From contig NZ_JACKUK010000023.1 of assembly GCF_025822765.1 (NCBI RefSeq), forward strand, positions 577,535 to 641,534: 64,000 nucleotides of DNA. Direction: 5' to 3'. The notes beneath the pieces were generated by a model. That model was not told where the DNA came from and made no database searches. It was given only the letters and a program-made list of their open reading frames with translations. Each line of letters starts with the position of its first letter. Position 1 is the first letter of the stretch. Of this stretch, positions 53,598 through 63,222 are shown piece after piece. The stretch comes from Mycobacterium barrassiae (lineage in GTDB: Bacteria; Actinomycetota; Actinomycetes; Mycobacteriales; Mycobacteriaceae). The translations under genes and the position numbers were made by a program.

Positions 53598-55057
53598 TGG
53601 CCGGGCACGCCCTGAGCCGACGTATCCGCACCGTCCTCGAGCTACGGCCCGACGGGCCCGCCGTCGAGTACGAGGGTCGGTGGCTGACGCGGGGTGAGAT
53701 CGCCGCTCTGGCGCGGCGCATCGAGGCGCTCGACGTGACCGGGCGCCAGGTCGGAATCCTATTGCGTAACACACCGGCTCACATAGCGACATTCCTCGGC
53801 GTGCTGATGAGCGGCGGCACCGTCGTCGTCATCAACCCGTCCCGCGGCGACGAGCGCATCAGAGCCGACATCGAATCGCTACGCCTGCCGGTGGTCATCG
53901 GTACCGGCGAGGATCTGACGACGCTGGTGACGCCCGCGGCGCACACGACCACCGTGGCTCTTGGGCGTCTCGCCGACGCACCCGACGTGAGCACGGCGTC
54001 GGAGCAGAACCCGGACGCCGGGCGTCCCGAGGTGGCGGTGCGAATGCTGACCAGCGGCACGACCGGCCCGCCCAAGAGAATCGACCTGACCTACGACATG
54101 CTGGCGCGCAGCGTGATCGGCACCGACTTCGACGTCGCCCCACCGCCGACCGAATCGCGGCGCGGGGTCGCGATCGTCAACGCACCCCTGGTGCACATCG
54201 GTGGCGTGTTCCGTGTTCTTCAATGTGTCTGTGAAGCACGGTCGTTCGCGCTACTGGATCGGTTCGACCTCGATCGGTGGGCCGATGCCGTACGCAGGCA
54301 CCGACCCCAAGCGGTGTCGTTGGTCCCCGCCGCGCTGCGCACTGTGCTTCACTCCGACCTGACCCGCGACGATCTCCAGAGCATCCGCGCGGTCACCTCG
54401 GGGACGGCACCGCTGTCGGCCGACGATGCCGACGCGTTCACCGAGAAGTTCGGTATCCCGGTCCTCACGTCGTACGCCGCAACGGAATTCGGCGGCGGTG
54501 TCGCGGGATGGACGCTGCGGGATTATCAAGAGTACTGGCAGACAAAGCGCGGCAGCGTGGGCAGAGCGACACTGGGTGCGCAGCTGCGCGTCGTCGACGA
54601 CAACGGCACACCCGTCGGCGTCGACCAGCCGGGACTGCTCGAGGTCAAGCCGGGTCAGCTCGGGCCCGGCGGGGAGTGGATGCGGACCACGGACATGGCG
54701 CGCATCGACACGGACGGATTCCTGTGGATCCTGGGCCGCGCAGATCAGGCGATCATCCGGGGCGGCTTCAAGGTCATGCCCGATGACGTGCGCACCGCGC
54801 TGGAGAGCCACCCGGCGGTGCGGGGCGCCGCAGTCGTGGGCAGGCCCGACGCGCGGCTCGGCGAGACACCGGTGGCCATGGTCGAACTGCGGGCACCAGT
54901 CGAGGTGGACGCGCTGCTCGACCACATCCGAACACGTCTGGCCGGCTACGAGATTCCCACTGACATCGCGGTGGTCGACGAGATCCCGAGAACGCCGTCC
55001 GGCAAGGCCGACCTGACCGCTGTCCGCAGTCACTTCACCTCCGTCGAACATGCCTGA
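53597..55057 (+). CDS. AMP-dependent ligase (ANL superfamily), tandem 1
   Basis: A 486-residue ANL enzyme. The P-loop is MLTSGTTGPPKRIDLTYD, with Arg where PKG is usual. YAATEFGGG near 300, TDMARIDTDGFLWILGR in the hinge and the catalytic Lys in TPSGKADLT are present. It starts with a one-base overlap after the hydratase and overlaps the next ligase by 8 bases. It is more divergent than its two neighbours, so its substrate probably differs. Confidence 0.87.
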   Translation: MAGHALSRRIRTVLELRPDGPAVEYEGRWLTRGEIAALARRIEALDVTGRQVGILLRNTPAHIATFLGVLMSGGTVVVINPSRGDERIRADIESLRLPVVIGTGEDLTTLVTPAAHTTTVALGRLADAPDVSTASEQNPDAGRPEVAVRMLTSGTTGPPKRIDLTYDMLARSVIGTDFDVAPPPTESRRGVAIVNAPLVHIGGVFRVLQCVCEARSFALLDRFDLDRWADAVRRHRPQAVSLVPAALRTVLHSDLTRDDLQSIRAVTSGTAPLSADDADAFTEKFGIPVLTSYAATEFGGGVAGWTLRDYQEYWQTKRGSVGRATLGAQLRVVDDNGTPVGVDQPGLLEVKPGQLGPGGEWMRTTDMARIDTDGFLWILGRADQAIIRGGFKVMPDDVRTALESHPAVRGAAVVGRPDARLGETPVAMVELRAPVEVDALLDHIRTRLAGYEIPTDIAVVDEIPRTPSGKADLTAVRSHFTSVEHA

Positions 55058-56561
55058 CACTGTCGCTGACGTTCTGCGCAACCAGGCGCGCCGTCGCGGC
55101 GACCATCCGCTGCTGGTGTGCGACACCGACAGACTCAGCTACGCGGAGGCGGATCGTCGCTCGGCCGAGTTGGCCCGCGGCCTCCTCGCCCTAAGCGCCG
55201 GCAAGGGCACGCACGTCGGAGTGCTGTATCCGAACGGTGCCGACTGGATCGTCGCGATGCTGGCCGCCGCACGCATCGGCGCGGTCGTGGTTCCGGTGTC
55301 GACGTTCTCGACCGCTCCGGAAATGGCGACGCAGCTTGCCCACGCCGACGTCGAGATCCTGCTCTCCGCAGCGTCTTACCGCGGCCACGACTACCGGAGG
55401 CGATTGGGCGACATCGACAGGTCGAGCCTTCCCCTGCTCCGTCACGTGTTGATCGAGTCCGAACCGGAGAGCGTCGTCGATGAGACGATGTTCGAGGCGA
55501 TGGAGGCCGACGTCGACGCCTCGGACGTGCTGGCGATCATCTACACGTCGGGATCCACCAGTGCCCCCAAGGGTGTCGTGCACACACACGCGTCGCTGCT
55601 CGAGCATCAGCGGGTGCTCAACGAGATCCGCGGGCTCACCGAAGATGACAAGTTGTTCTGCAACTCCCCCTTCTTCTGGGTGGGCGGGATAGCGTTCTCG
55701 ATACTGGCCTGCCTGCTCGCCGGCGCGACGCTGGTGTGCTCCAACGCCGTCGATCCGGCAGACACCCTCGACCTGCTGGAGGCCGAGAAGCCGACCATGA
55801 CCAACGGATTCGTCGCAGGCATCGCGCATCTGGCCCGTCATCCCAGCCTTCCGCAGCGCGATCTGTCGTCAATGCGCCGCGGCAACCTATACCCGATCAT
55901 GGCGCCCGACGTACGTCCGGCCGATCCTGAGCTGCGGCACGGCATGCTCGGCATGACGGAGACCGGCAGCGTCATCACGATCAGCGACGACGAGACCGAC
56001 CAACCCGAGCATCGGCGGGGATCGTTCGGCAAGCCGGCACCGGGCTTCGAGACGGCGGTCGTCGACCCCGACACCGGTGCGAGCGTAGAGGTAGGGCAGG
56101 TCGGCGAACTGTGGGTCAGAGGGCCGTTCCTGATGCAGCGCTACTACAAGCGCAGCCGCGAGGAGTCCTTCGACACCGACGGCTGGTTCCACACAGGCGA
56201 TCTCGTCCGCACCGATGCCGACGGCTTCGTGTACTTCATCGGCCGTCGCGGCGCCATGATCAAAACCGCGGGGGCGAACGTCGCACCGGCGGAGGTGGAG
56301 AAGGCCATCGCCAAGGTCTCCGGTCTCGTGGCGCACGTCGTCGCCCTGCCCGACCCGGAGCGCGGGCAGGTGGTGGCGGCGGTCGTCGTGCTCGACGACG
56401 GCGTCGACTTCGATGAAGCCACCCTGCGGGAGCGACTCAAGGCCGAGCTGTCCGCGTACAAGATTCCGCGGCGCTTCGCCGCCATACGCGCTTCGAATGT
56501 CCCCTTGATGTCGAGCGGCAAGATCGACATCCCGCGTCTGACAAAGGTGTTCGATGCCTGA
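55050..56561 (+). CDS. AMP-dependent ligase (ANL superfamily), tandem 2
   Basis: A 503-residue acyl-CoA synthetase-like protein. IIYTSGSTSAPKGVVHTH (P-loop), GMTETGSV, FHTGDLVRTDADGFVYFIGR (hinge) and the Lys in MSSGKIDIPRL are intact. The ATG lies 8 bases inside the previous gene, and its own stop overlaps the next ligase by 8 bases. It is closely similar in layout to the third ligase (both have CNSPFFWVGG / LPMPFFWVGG), which suggests duplication. Confidence 0.89.
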   Translation: MPDTVADVLRNQARRRGDHPLLVCDTDRLSYAEADRRSAELARGLLALSAGKGTHVGVLYPNGADWIVAMLAAARIGAVVVPVSTFSTAPEMATQLAHADVEILLSAASYRGHDYRRRLGDIDRSSLPLLRHVLIESEPESVVDETMFEAMEADVDASDVLAIIYTSGSTSAPKGVVHTHASLLEHQRVLNEIRGLTEDDKLFCNSPFFWVGGIAFSILACLLAGATLVCSNAVDPADTLDLLEAEKPTMTNGFVAGIAHLARHPSLPQRDLSSMRRGNLYPIMAPDVRPADPELRHGMLGMTETGSVITISDDETDQPEHRRGSFGKPAPGFETAVVDPDTGASVEVGQVGELWVRGPFLMQRYYKRSREESFDTDGWFHTGDLVRTDADGFVYFIGRRGAMIKTAGANVAPAEVEKAIAKVSGLVAHVVALPDPERGQVVAAVVVLDDGVDFDEATLRERLKAELSAYKIPRRFAAIRASNVPLMSSGKIDIPRLTKVFDA

Positions 56562-58041
56562 CACGATCGACGACCTGATGCGGCTGCACGCGGCACGCAA
56601 CGCCGACAAGCCGATGGTGATCGACACGGACACCAGGATGACCTACGCCGAACTGGACGTGGTGACCCGCGATCTGGCGGCGGCATTCTTTGCCGCGGGT
56701 GTCACCAAGGGCACCCGCGTCGGGCTGATCATGCCGAACTGCGTGCAGTGGGTTCAGATCGCTCTCGCGCTGACCCGTATCGGGGCTGTGTTGGTGCCGT
56801 TGAGCACCCTGCTGCAGGCACCCGAACTCGTCGCCCAGTTGCGCTTCGCCTCCGTCCAATACCTCATCGCGGTGCAGGAGTTCCGCGGCCACCGCTATCT
56901 CGATGACGTGGCTGCGGAATGGTCGAATCTTCCTGCGCTGCGCCATGTGTGGGATGCATCCGATCTGCCGAAGGGTGCAGGCGGTGACGTGGACGCGGTG
57001 GCCGCTACAGTCACCCCCAGCGACACGCTGGCCATCATGTTCACCTCAGGCAGCAGTGGCCCGCCGAAGGGCGTGATCCACTCGCACGGCAACGCGCTCG
57101 GCGCGGTCCGGTCGGGCCTGGCGGCCCGCTGCATCGACGCCGACACGAGGCTGTATCTGCCGATGCCCTTCTTCTGGGTCGGCGGGTTCGGCAGCGGTGT
57201 GCTGTCCGCGCTGCTGGCCGGCGCCACCCTGGTGACGGAGCAGATACCCCGCCCGGAGACGACGCTGCGGTTGCTCGAGCGTGAACACGTCACGCTGTTC
57301 CGCGGCTGGCCGGACCAGGCAGAGGCGCTCGCACGCCAAACCGACTCCGTGGCAGCCGATCTGTCGTCGCTGCGACCAGGCAGCCTCGAGGCGCTGTTGC
57401 CCGCCGATCAGCGGTCCGAGCCCGGGGCACGGGCGCGGCTGTTCGGGATGACCGAGTCGTTCGGCCCGTACTGCGGCTATCCGGCCGACACCGACATGCC
57501 ACGGTCGGCTTGGGGCAGCTGCGGAAAACCGTTCGACGGCATGGAAGTTCGCATCGTCGACACCGACACCGGTACACCCGTCGCGCCGGGCACGATCGGC
57601 GAGATCCAGATCCGCGGGCCCCACGTCATGCGGATTATCTGTCGTCGCAGTCGCGAAGACCTGTTCACGCCTGACGGCTTCTACCCCACCGGCGACCTCG
57701 GCCACCTGGACGACGAGGGGTTCATGTTCTATCACGGTCGCTCCGACGACATGTTCAAGGTCAGCGGCGCGACGGTCTATCCGAGCGAGGTGGAAACGGC
57801 GCTGCGCACGATCGACGGCGTTGACGGCGCTTTCGTGACCGAGGTGGCCGGAGCCGTCGGCGCCGTCGTGATATCCGCGATGGCGGTGGACGAGCTGCGC
57901 GCCGCGGCGCGTAAGCGGCTAAGCGCGTTCAAGGTTCCGACCGTGTGGCTGACGGTCGACTCCGACGATGCGATTCCGCGCAAGGCGACGGGCAAGGTCG
58001 ACGTCCGCGCCCTGCGCGACTTATTGCGCGAGCAGACGTGA
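56554..58041 (+). CDS. AMP-dependent ligase (ANL superfamily), tandem 3
   Basis: A 495-residue acyl-CoA synthetase-like protein with IMFTSGSSGPPKGVIHSH, FGMTESFG, FYPTGDLGHLDDEGFMFYHG and the catalytic Lys in RKATGKVDVRAL. It is the last gene of the six-gene plus-strand operon beginning at 51188. Its TGA stop at 58039-58041 lies just inside the family B palindrome. It shares the PFFWVGG block with the second ligase and probably arose from it by duplication. Confidence 0.89.
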   Translation: MPDTIDDLMRLHAARNADKPMVIDTDTRMTYAELDVVTRDLAAAFFAAGVTKGTRVGLIMPNCVQWVQIALALTRIGAVLVPLSTLLQAPELVAQLRFASVQYLIAVQEFRGHRYLDDVAAEWSNLPALRHVWDASDLPKGAGGDVDAVAATVTPSDTLAIMFTSGSSGPPKGVIHSHGNALGAVRSGLAARCIDADTRLYLPMPFFWVGGFGSGVLSALLAGATLVTEQIPRPETTLRLLEREHVTLFRGWPDQAEALARQTDSVAADLSSLRPGSLEALLPADQRSEPGARARLFGMTESFGPYCGYPADTDMPRSAWGSCGKPFDGMEVRIVDTDTGTPVAPGTIGEIQIRGPHVMRIICRRSREDLFTPDGFYPTGDLGHLDDEGFMFYHGRSDDMFKVSGATVYPSEVETALRTIDGVDGAFVTEVAGAVGAVVISAMAVDELRAAARKRLSAFKVPTVWLTVDSDDAIPRKATGKVDVRALRDLLREQT

Positions 58042-58088
58042 ACACCCCCAAAATGGGGTCAAAATGGGGGGTTTCGCGTCTGCTCGCG
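58027..58088. terminator. Intergenic palindrome, family B copy 2
   Basis: Perfect 12-base arms CGCGAGCAGACG (58027-58038) and CGTCTGCTCGCG (58077-58088) enclose 38 bases with CACCCCC and GGGGGG blocks that can pair inside. It sits between convergent genes and includes the stop of the ligase. Its arms match copy 1 at 35457. Confidence 0.72.
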
Positions 58089-58092
58089 ACGC

Positions 58093-58770
58093 TTAGGTGA
58101 CCACTCCCCGCGCCGTGAGGTGCTCGATCAGCGGCTGCGCGCCCTCCGCGAGATGCTCCGACATCGCCGTGCGAGCGAGGTTTTCGTCGCGCTTCTCCAA
58201 GGCGTCCAGCACTCGACGGTGGTGCTTGTTCGACTTCTCCGGCCAGCCCGCGATGATCGGGAACACCGACTCCGGCGCGTATCGGGTGATCTGCGACATC
58301 AGCTGGGCGAGCTTCGGCGAATCCGAGGCGACGTTGATCGCACGGTGAAACTCGTGATTGAGCTTGACCGCGCGCTCGTCGTCGTCCGCCGCATACGCAT
58401 CTTCCAGATCGGACTGGATCCGTTGCAGTTCACGCAGTTGCTCGTCGGTGATGTTCGCCGCCGCGCGGGCGGCGAGTTCGCCTCCGATGTAGGCCTGCAC
58501 ATCGGACACATCGGTCAGATCGCGACCCGTCACCGGCAGCACCACGAAGCCGCGATGCGGCTTCTGCGCCAGCAACCCCTCGGCCTTCAGCTCGAACAGC
58601 GCCTCGCGCACCGGCGTCACGCTGATACCCAGATCCGCCGCCAGTTGGTCCAGCCGCACGTATGTGCCTGCGGCATAGGTGCCGTCGAAGATGCGCTTGC
58701 GCACGATGCGCGCAACATCTTCGGCCAGTTGCGTCCTGGCCAGGGCCTGCGGGATCTCGGGAAGGGACAC
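58093..58770 (-). CDS. GntR-family regulator, FCD (FadR) subfamily (2)
   Basis: A 225-residue regulator with an N-terminal winged helix (VRLDQLAADLGISVTPVREA near residue 38) and an FCD effector domain whose metal-type His/Asp positions appear in LNHEFHRAI and HHRRVLDAL. It lies 3 bases after the acyl-CoA dehydrogenase and is the last gene of the operon from 61921. The AT-rich palindrome upstream of that operon is its most likely target. It is only distantly similar to the GntR at 49663. Confidence 0.89.
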   Translation of the reverse strand: MSLPEIPQALARTQLAEDVARIVRKRIFDGTYAAGTYVRLDQLAADLGISVTPVREALFELKAEGLLAQKPHRGFVVLPVTGRDLTDVSDVQAYIGGELAARAAANITDEQLRELQRIQSDLEDAYAADDDERAVKLNHEFHRAINVASDSPKLAQLMSQITRYAPESVFPIIAGWPEKSNKHHRRVLDALEKRDENLARTAMSEHLAEGAQPLIEHLTARGVVT

Positions 58771-58773
58771 GGG

Positions 58774-59967
58774 TCAGATCCGATAGTCGGCGAGCAGTCG
58801 CTTGCTGATGATCTGCTTCTGGATCTCGCTCGTGCCCTCGCCGATCAGCAGGAACGGGGCGTCGCGCATCAGCCGCTCGATCTCGTACTCCTTCGAGTAG
58901 CCGTAACCGCCGTGGATCCTGAAGCTCTGCTGGGTGACCTCGGCGCAGAACTCGCTCGCAAGGTACTTCGCCATGCCCGCCGCAACGTCGTTGCGTTCGC
59001 CGGAGTCCTTCAGCCGTGCAGCGTTGACCATCATCAGATGCGCCGCTTCGACTTTGGTCGCCATCTCGGCCAACTGGAACGCGATCGCCTGATGCTCTGA
59101 GATCGGCTTGCCGAACGTCTGCCGCTGCTGCGCATACTTCACCGCGAGCTCGAACGCGCGGATCCCGACGCCGCAGGCCCTTGCGGACACGTTGACGCGC
59201 CCCACCTCGATGCCGTCCATCATCTGGAAGAAACCCTGGCCGGGTGCTTCACCCAAAATGTCGCCGGCCTGCGCCACGTAGCCGTCGAAGATCAGCTCCG
59301 TCGTGTCGATGCCCTTGTATCCGAGCTTGTCGATCTTCCCCGGAATGGTCAGACCCGGCGCGACTTCACCGAAACCCGTTGGCTTTTCGACCAGAAACGC
59401 TGTCAGGTTCCGGTGCGGCTTCTCGGCACCCTCGTCGGTGCGCACCAGCGCGGCGACCAGTGTCGAGCTGCCGCCGTTGGTCAGCCACATCTTCTGGCCG
59501 TCGATGGTGTAAGTGCCGTCGTCGTTGCGCTTGGCCTTGGTGCGGATCGCGGCGACATCGGACCCGAGCTCGGGCTCGGACATCGAGAACGCGCCGCGCG
59601 TCTCGCCGGTCGCCATCCGCGGCAGGTAATGCTGCTTCTGCGCATCGGTGCCGTGCTGGCGGATCATGTACGCGACGATGAAATGCGTGTTGATCACCCC
59701 GGAGATGCTCATCCAGCCACGCGCGAGTTCCTCGACGCACAGCGCATAGGTGAGCAGCGACTCCCCGAGCCCGCCGTACTCCTCGGGAATCATGAGCCCG
59801 AACAGGCCCATCTCCTTCATCTGGTCGACGATCGCCTGCGGGTAGGTGTCGGCGTGTTCGAGCTCCTGGGCGGCGGGAATGATCTCCTTGTCGACGAATT
59901 GCCGTACGTTGGCGACGATCTCGGTCTGAAACTCCGTCAGGCCGAGCGTCTGGGCAAGTCTGGTCAC
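58774..59967 (-). CDS. Acyl-CoA dehydrogenase (FadE-type) 3
   Basis: A 397-residue flavin acyl-CoA dehydrogenase with standard length. SMSEPELGSDVAAIRTKA is the FAD loop, KMWLTNGG follows, RQTFGKPI carries the FAD-binding Arg, and the catalytic Glu is E377 in IGEGTSEIQKQ. It should work as a homotetramer and introduce the alpha-beta double bond. The GTG start overlaps the thiolase stop by 4 bases. It forms an operon with FabG-like, thiolase and GntR genes. Confidence 0.93.
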   Translation of the reverse strand: MTRLAQTLGLTEFQTEIVANVRQFVDKEIIPAAQELEHADTYPQAIVDQMKEMGLFGLMIPEEYGGLGESLLTYALCVEELARGWMSISGVINTHFIVAYMIRQHGTDAQKQHYLPRMATGETRGAFSMSEPELGSDVAAIRTKAKRNDDGTYTIDGQKMWLTNGGSSTLVAALVRTDEGAEKPHRNLTAFLVEKPTGFGEVAPGLTIPGKIDKLGYKGIDTTELIFDGYVAQAGDILGEAPGQGFFQMMDGIEVGRVNVSARACGVGIRAFELAVKYAQQRQTFGKPISEHQAIAFQLAEMATKVEAAHLMMVNAARLKDSGERNDVAAGMAKYLASEFCAEVTQQSFRIHGGYGYSKEYEIERLMRDAPFLLIGEGTSEIQKQIISKRLLADYRI

Positions 59968-61184
59968 GCTCCGATCCTCTCGAAGACCGCGGCCAGGCCC
60001 TGCCCACCGCCGATGCACATCGTCTCCAGCCCGTAGCGGGCCTCGCGCCGCTGAAGCTCCCGCGCGAGCGTGGCCAGCATCCGCCCACCGGTCGCACCCA
60101 CCGGGTGACCCAACGAAATACCCGAGCCGTGCACGTTGGTGCGGTCCAGGTCGGCGGGGCCGAACTTCCACTCCTTCATCACCGCGAGCGCCTGCGCGGC
60201 GAACGCCTCGTTGAGCTCGATCAGATCGATGTCACTCAGTGACAGGCCCGCCTTGGCGAGCGCGACCTCCGTCGCGGGCACCGGGCCGATGCCCATCACG
60301 TTGGGCGCGACTCCCGCCGAACCCCACGACACCAGCCGCACCAGCGGAGTCAAGCCGAGTTGCTCGGCCTTCTCCGGGGTGGTGACGATGCACATGGACG
60401 CGGCGTCGTTCTGCCCACTGGCGTTGCCCGCCGTGACGGTCGCGTCTGGATCATCTTTGATCAGAACGGGTTTCAGCTTCCCCAACGACTCCACCGACGT
60501 GTCGGCGCGGGGGTGCTCGTCGGTGTCGATGATCTCCTCGCCCTGGCGGGTGCGGACCGCGACGGGGATGATCTCCTCAGCGAGGATGCCGTCCTTCTGC
60601 GCCGCGACCGCCCGCTGGTGCGACGTCACCGCCAGCTCGTCCTGCTCCTGCCGCGAGATTCCGTACTGCTTGCGCAGGTTCTCGGCCGTCTCCAGCATGC
60701 CGCCGGGGACCGGGTAGTGCCGCCCACCCGCGGTGGTCCGTCCACGCGCGAGCGCGTCGTGCACCTTGACGCCCGATCGCGCTCCGCCCCAACGCATATC
60801 CGTCGAGTAGAAGGGGACATTGCTCATGCTCTCCGCACCACCTGCCACGACGAGATCGTTGTCGCCGCTGGCGATCTGAAGGCAGGCCTGAATCACGGCC
60901 TGCAGACCCGATCCGCATCGGCGGTCGACCTGCATACCGGGCACGGTCACCGGGAGACCGGCATCGAGCGCGACGACGCGGCCGATGGCCGGCGCCTCGC
61001 TGCTCGGATAGCAGTGGCCCAGAATGACATCCTGCACTGCGTCGAGTGCGATGCCGCTGCGCTCCAGCAAGCCCTTGAGCGCCGTGACGCCGAGGTCCAC
61101 CGCCGTCAGCGGTTTGAACATCCCGCCGTACCGCCCGATGGGCGTGCGCACCGGTTCACAGATGACGGCCTCGCGTGTGCTCAC
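59964..61184 (-). CDS. Acetyl-CoA acetyltransferase / thiolase 2
   Basis: A 406-residue thiolase with C90 in [19 protein letters not shown], the His in [12 protein letters not shown] and the C-terminal Cys in [10 protein letters not shown]. All catalytic residues are present. It overlaps the SDR gene by 4 bases at its start and the acyl-CoA dehydrogenase at its end. It would release acetyl- or propionyl-CoA in the final step of a beta-oxidation round. It is more typical than the thiolase-like protein at 34300. Confidence 0.94.
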   Translation of the reverse strand: MSTREAVICEPVRTPIGRYGGMFKPLTAVDLGVTALKGLLERSGIALDAVQDVILGHCYPSSEAPAIGRVVALDAGLPVTVPGMQVDRRCGSGLQAVIQACLQIASGDNDLVVAGGAESMSNVPFYSTDMRWGGARSGVKVHDALARGRTTAGGRHYPVPGGMLETAENLRKQYGISRQEQDELAVTSHQRAVAAQKDGILAEEIIPVAVRTRQGEEIIDTDEHPRADTSVESLGKLKPVLIKDDPDATVTAGNASGQNDAASMCIVTTPEKAEQLGLTPLVRLVSWGSAGVAPNVMGIGPVPATEVALAKAGLSLSDIDLIELNEAFAAQALAVMKEWKFGPADLDRTNVHGSGISLGHPVGATGGRMLATLARELQRREARYGLETMCIGGGQGLAAVFERIGA

Positions 61185-61921
61185 AGGTGCCGCCCGCCGG
61201 TGACCTCGAGCACGGTGCCCGTCATGTAGGACGACAGATCGCTGGCGAGGAACAACGCCACCTTGGCGACCTCCGACGGTTCACCCGCCCGTCCCATTGG
61301 CACCTCGGCGACCTTTGAGTCCCAAATCCGTTGCGGCATAGCCTCGGTCATCGCGGACCTGATCAGCCCCGGCTGGATCGCGTTCACCCGCACGCCGAGG
61401 TGCGCCAGCTCCTTGGAGGCTGCCTTCGTCATGCCAACGATGCCCGCCTTGGCAGCCGAGTAGTTCGTCTGCCCGATCATCCCGACCTTGCCGGAGATCG
61501 ACGACATGTTGACGATCGCGCCACGCTTGTTCTCCCGCATGATCGGCGCCGCCGCCTTCAACCCGTTCCACGTGCCCTTGAGGTGGACCGAGATCACCTG
61601 GTCGAACTGTTCCTCGGTCATTTTGCGCAGCGTCGCGTCGCGGGTGATGCCTGCGTTGTTGACCATGATGTCGAGAGCGCCGAACTGTTCGACGGCGGCG
61701 GCGACCAGCCCGTCGACCTCATCGGCTTTGGTCACATCGCAGCGCACCGCGAGTGCGACCTGATCGCCGCCCAGTTGTTTCACCGCGGCCTCGGTGGTAC
61801 CGAGGTCCAGATCGCCGAGCACCACACGTGCACCCTCGGCGATGAACTGTTCCGCGATCGCGTACCCGAGGCCCTGCGCCCCTCCTGTGATGACGGCGGT
61901 CTGACCGGTCAGCAATGACAC
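61181..61921 (-). CDS. FabG-like 3-oxoacyl reductase / SDR (3)
   Basis: A 246-residue classical [16 protein letters not shown] near residue 11, [31 protein letters not shown] with catalytic Ser, Tyr and Lys, and [11 protein letters not shown] at the end match FabG-type 3-hydroxyacyl dehydrogenases. The GTG at 61921 follows AGAGGAG by 8 bases; the frame open to 62047 overlaps the divergent promoter. It is the first gene of the four-gene operon ending with GntR and probably acts on 3-hydroxyacyl-CoA there. Confidence 0.91.
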   Translation of the reverse strand: MSLLTGQTAVITGGAQGLGYAIAEQFIAEGARVVLGDLDLGTTEAAVKQLGGDQVALAVRCDVTKADEVDGLVAAAVEQFGALDIMVNNAGITRDATLRKMTEEQFDQVISVHLKGTWNGLKAAAPIMRENKRGAIVNMSSISGKVGMIGQTNYSAAKAGIVGMTKAASKELAHLGVRVNAIQPGLIRSAMTEAMPQRIWDSKVAEVPMGRAGEPSEVAKVALFLASDLSSYMTGTVLEVTGGRHL

Positions 61922-61975
61922 CTGATCACTCCTCTTGGCTGGCGGAAGCCCCGGTAGGGGGCCCATCGGTCGCAC

Positions 61976-61994
61976 ATCATATTTCATATATGAT
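61976..61994. promoter_or_regulatory. AT-rich palindrome, candidate operator of GntR (58093)
   Basis: Arms ATCATAT and ATATGAT with a 5-base spacer, containing the perfect palindrome TCATATATGA, stand out in GC-rich DNA. It lies between the divergent FabG-like (61921) and acyl-CoA dehydrogenase (62038) genes, where one regulator could control both units. Confidence 0.5.
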
Positions 61995-62037
61995 TTGCCG
62001 GTCCATGGGCCCACTCGCCGGAGAGGAACGTCCCCCG

Positions 62038-63222
62038 ATGACGACATCCGAGGTCAGCGATGAGGATTTCCAGGAGATCCTGGCGCAGACACGACACTTC
62101 GTCCGCACCGCCGTCGTCCCCCGCGAGCAGGAGATCCTCGCCGACGACCGGGTGCCCGACGATCTGCGCGAGCAGGCCAAGAAGATGGGGCTTTTCGGTT
62201 ACGCGATCCCTCAGGAATGGGGCGGGCTCGGTCTGAATCTCGCGCAGGACGTCGAGCTCGCGATGGAGCTGGGCTATACCTCGCTGGCGCTGCGTTCGAT
62301 GTTCGGCACCAACAACGGCATCGCCGGACAGGTGCTCGTCGGGTTCGGCACCGATGAGCAGAAGTCGCGGTGGCTCGAGCCGATGGCCACCGGCGACGTG
62401 GTCGCCTCCTTCGCGCTGACCGAACCGGGCGCCGGGTCCAACCCGTCGGGGTTACGCACGAAGGCCGTCCGTGACGGCTCCGAAGATGACGCAGATTGGA
62501 TCATCAACGGCCAGAAGCGTTTTATCACCAACGCGCCGACGGCCAACCTCTTCGTCGTCTTCGCGCGGACCCGCCCGGCCGACGACAAGGGTGCGGGCAT
62601 TGCGGTGTTCCTCGTCCCCGCCGACACCGACGGAGTGGTGGTCGGCGCCAAGGACGCCAAGATGGGCCAGGAAGGCGCCTGGACGTCCGACGTCAGCTTC
62701 GACGACGTTCGCGTACCCGCGAGCGCACTCATCGGCGGCAGCGAGGACATCGGATACCGGGCGGCGATGACCTCGCTGGCGCGGGGCCGCGTCCACATCG
62801 CGGCGCTGGCCGTCGGCACCGCACAGCGCGCGCTCGACGAGTCGGTCGCGTACGCGGCCACCGCCACGCAGGGCGGTACCCCGATCGGCAACTTCCAGCT
62901 CGTGCAGGCGATGATCGCCGACCAGCAGACCGGCGTGCTCGCCGGGCGGGCGCTGGTGCGCGACACCGCCAAGCTGTGGGTCAGTGGCGAGGACCGCCGG
63001 ATCGCACCGTCGGCCGCGAAGCTGTTCTGCACCGAAATGGTCGGTCAGGTAGCCGATCTCGCGGTGCAGATCCACGGCGGCAGCGGATACATGCGGGAGG
63101 TCCCCGTCGAGCGCATCTACCGTGATGTCCGTCTGCTGCGCCTCTACGAGGGCACCAGTGAGATCCAGCGACTCATCATCGGGGGCAACCTCGTCAAAGC
63201 CGCACAAAGGGAGAGCAAATGA
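62038..63222 (+). CDS. Acyl-CoA dehydrogenase (FadE-type) 4
   Basis: A 394-residue acyl-CoA dehydrogenase with [19 protein letters not shown] as FAD loop, FITNAP, and the catalytic Glu in [11 protein letters not shown] (about E371). Standard length and complete. The ATG at 62038 follows GAGAGGAA; an in-frame ATG at 62005 is an alternative. It is divergent from the FabG-thiolase-FadE-GntR operon. Its stop overlaps the next SDR by 4 bases (ATGA). Confidence 0.93.
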   Translation: MTTSEVSDEDFQEILAQTRHFVRTAVVPREQEILADDRVPDDLREQAKKMGLFGYAIPQEWGGLGLNLAQDVELAMELGYTSLALRSMFGTNNGIAGQVLVGFGTDEQKSRWLEPMATGDVVASFALTEPGAGSNPSGLRTKAVRDGSEDDADWIINGQKRFITNAPTANLFVVFARTRPADDKGAGIAVFLVPADTDGVVVGAKDAKMGQEGAWTSDVSFDDVRVPASALIGGSEDIGYRAAMTSLARGRVHIAALAVGTAQRALDESVAYAATATQGGTPIGNFQLVQAMIADQQTGVLAGRALVRDTAKLWVSGEDRRIAPSAAKLFCTEMVGQVADLAVQIHGGSGYMREVPVERIYRDVRLLRLYEGTSEIQRLIIGGNLVKAAQRESK

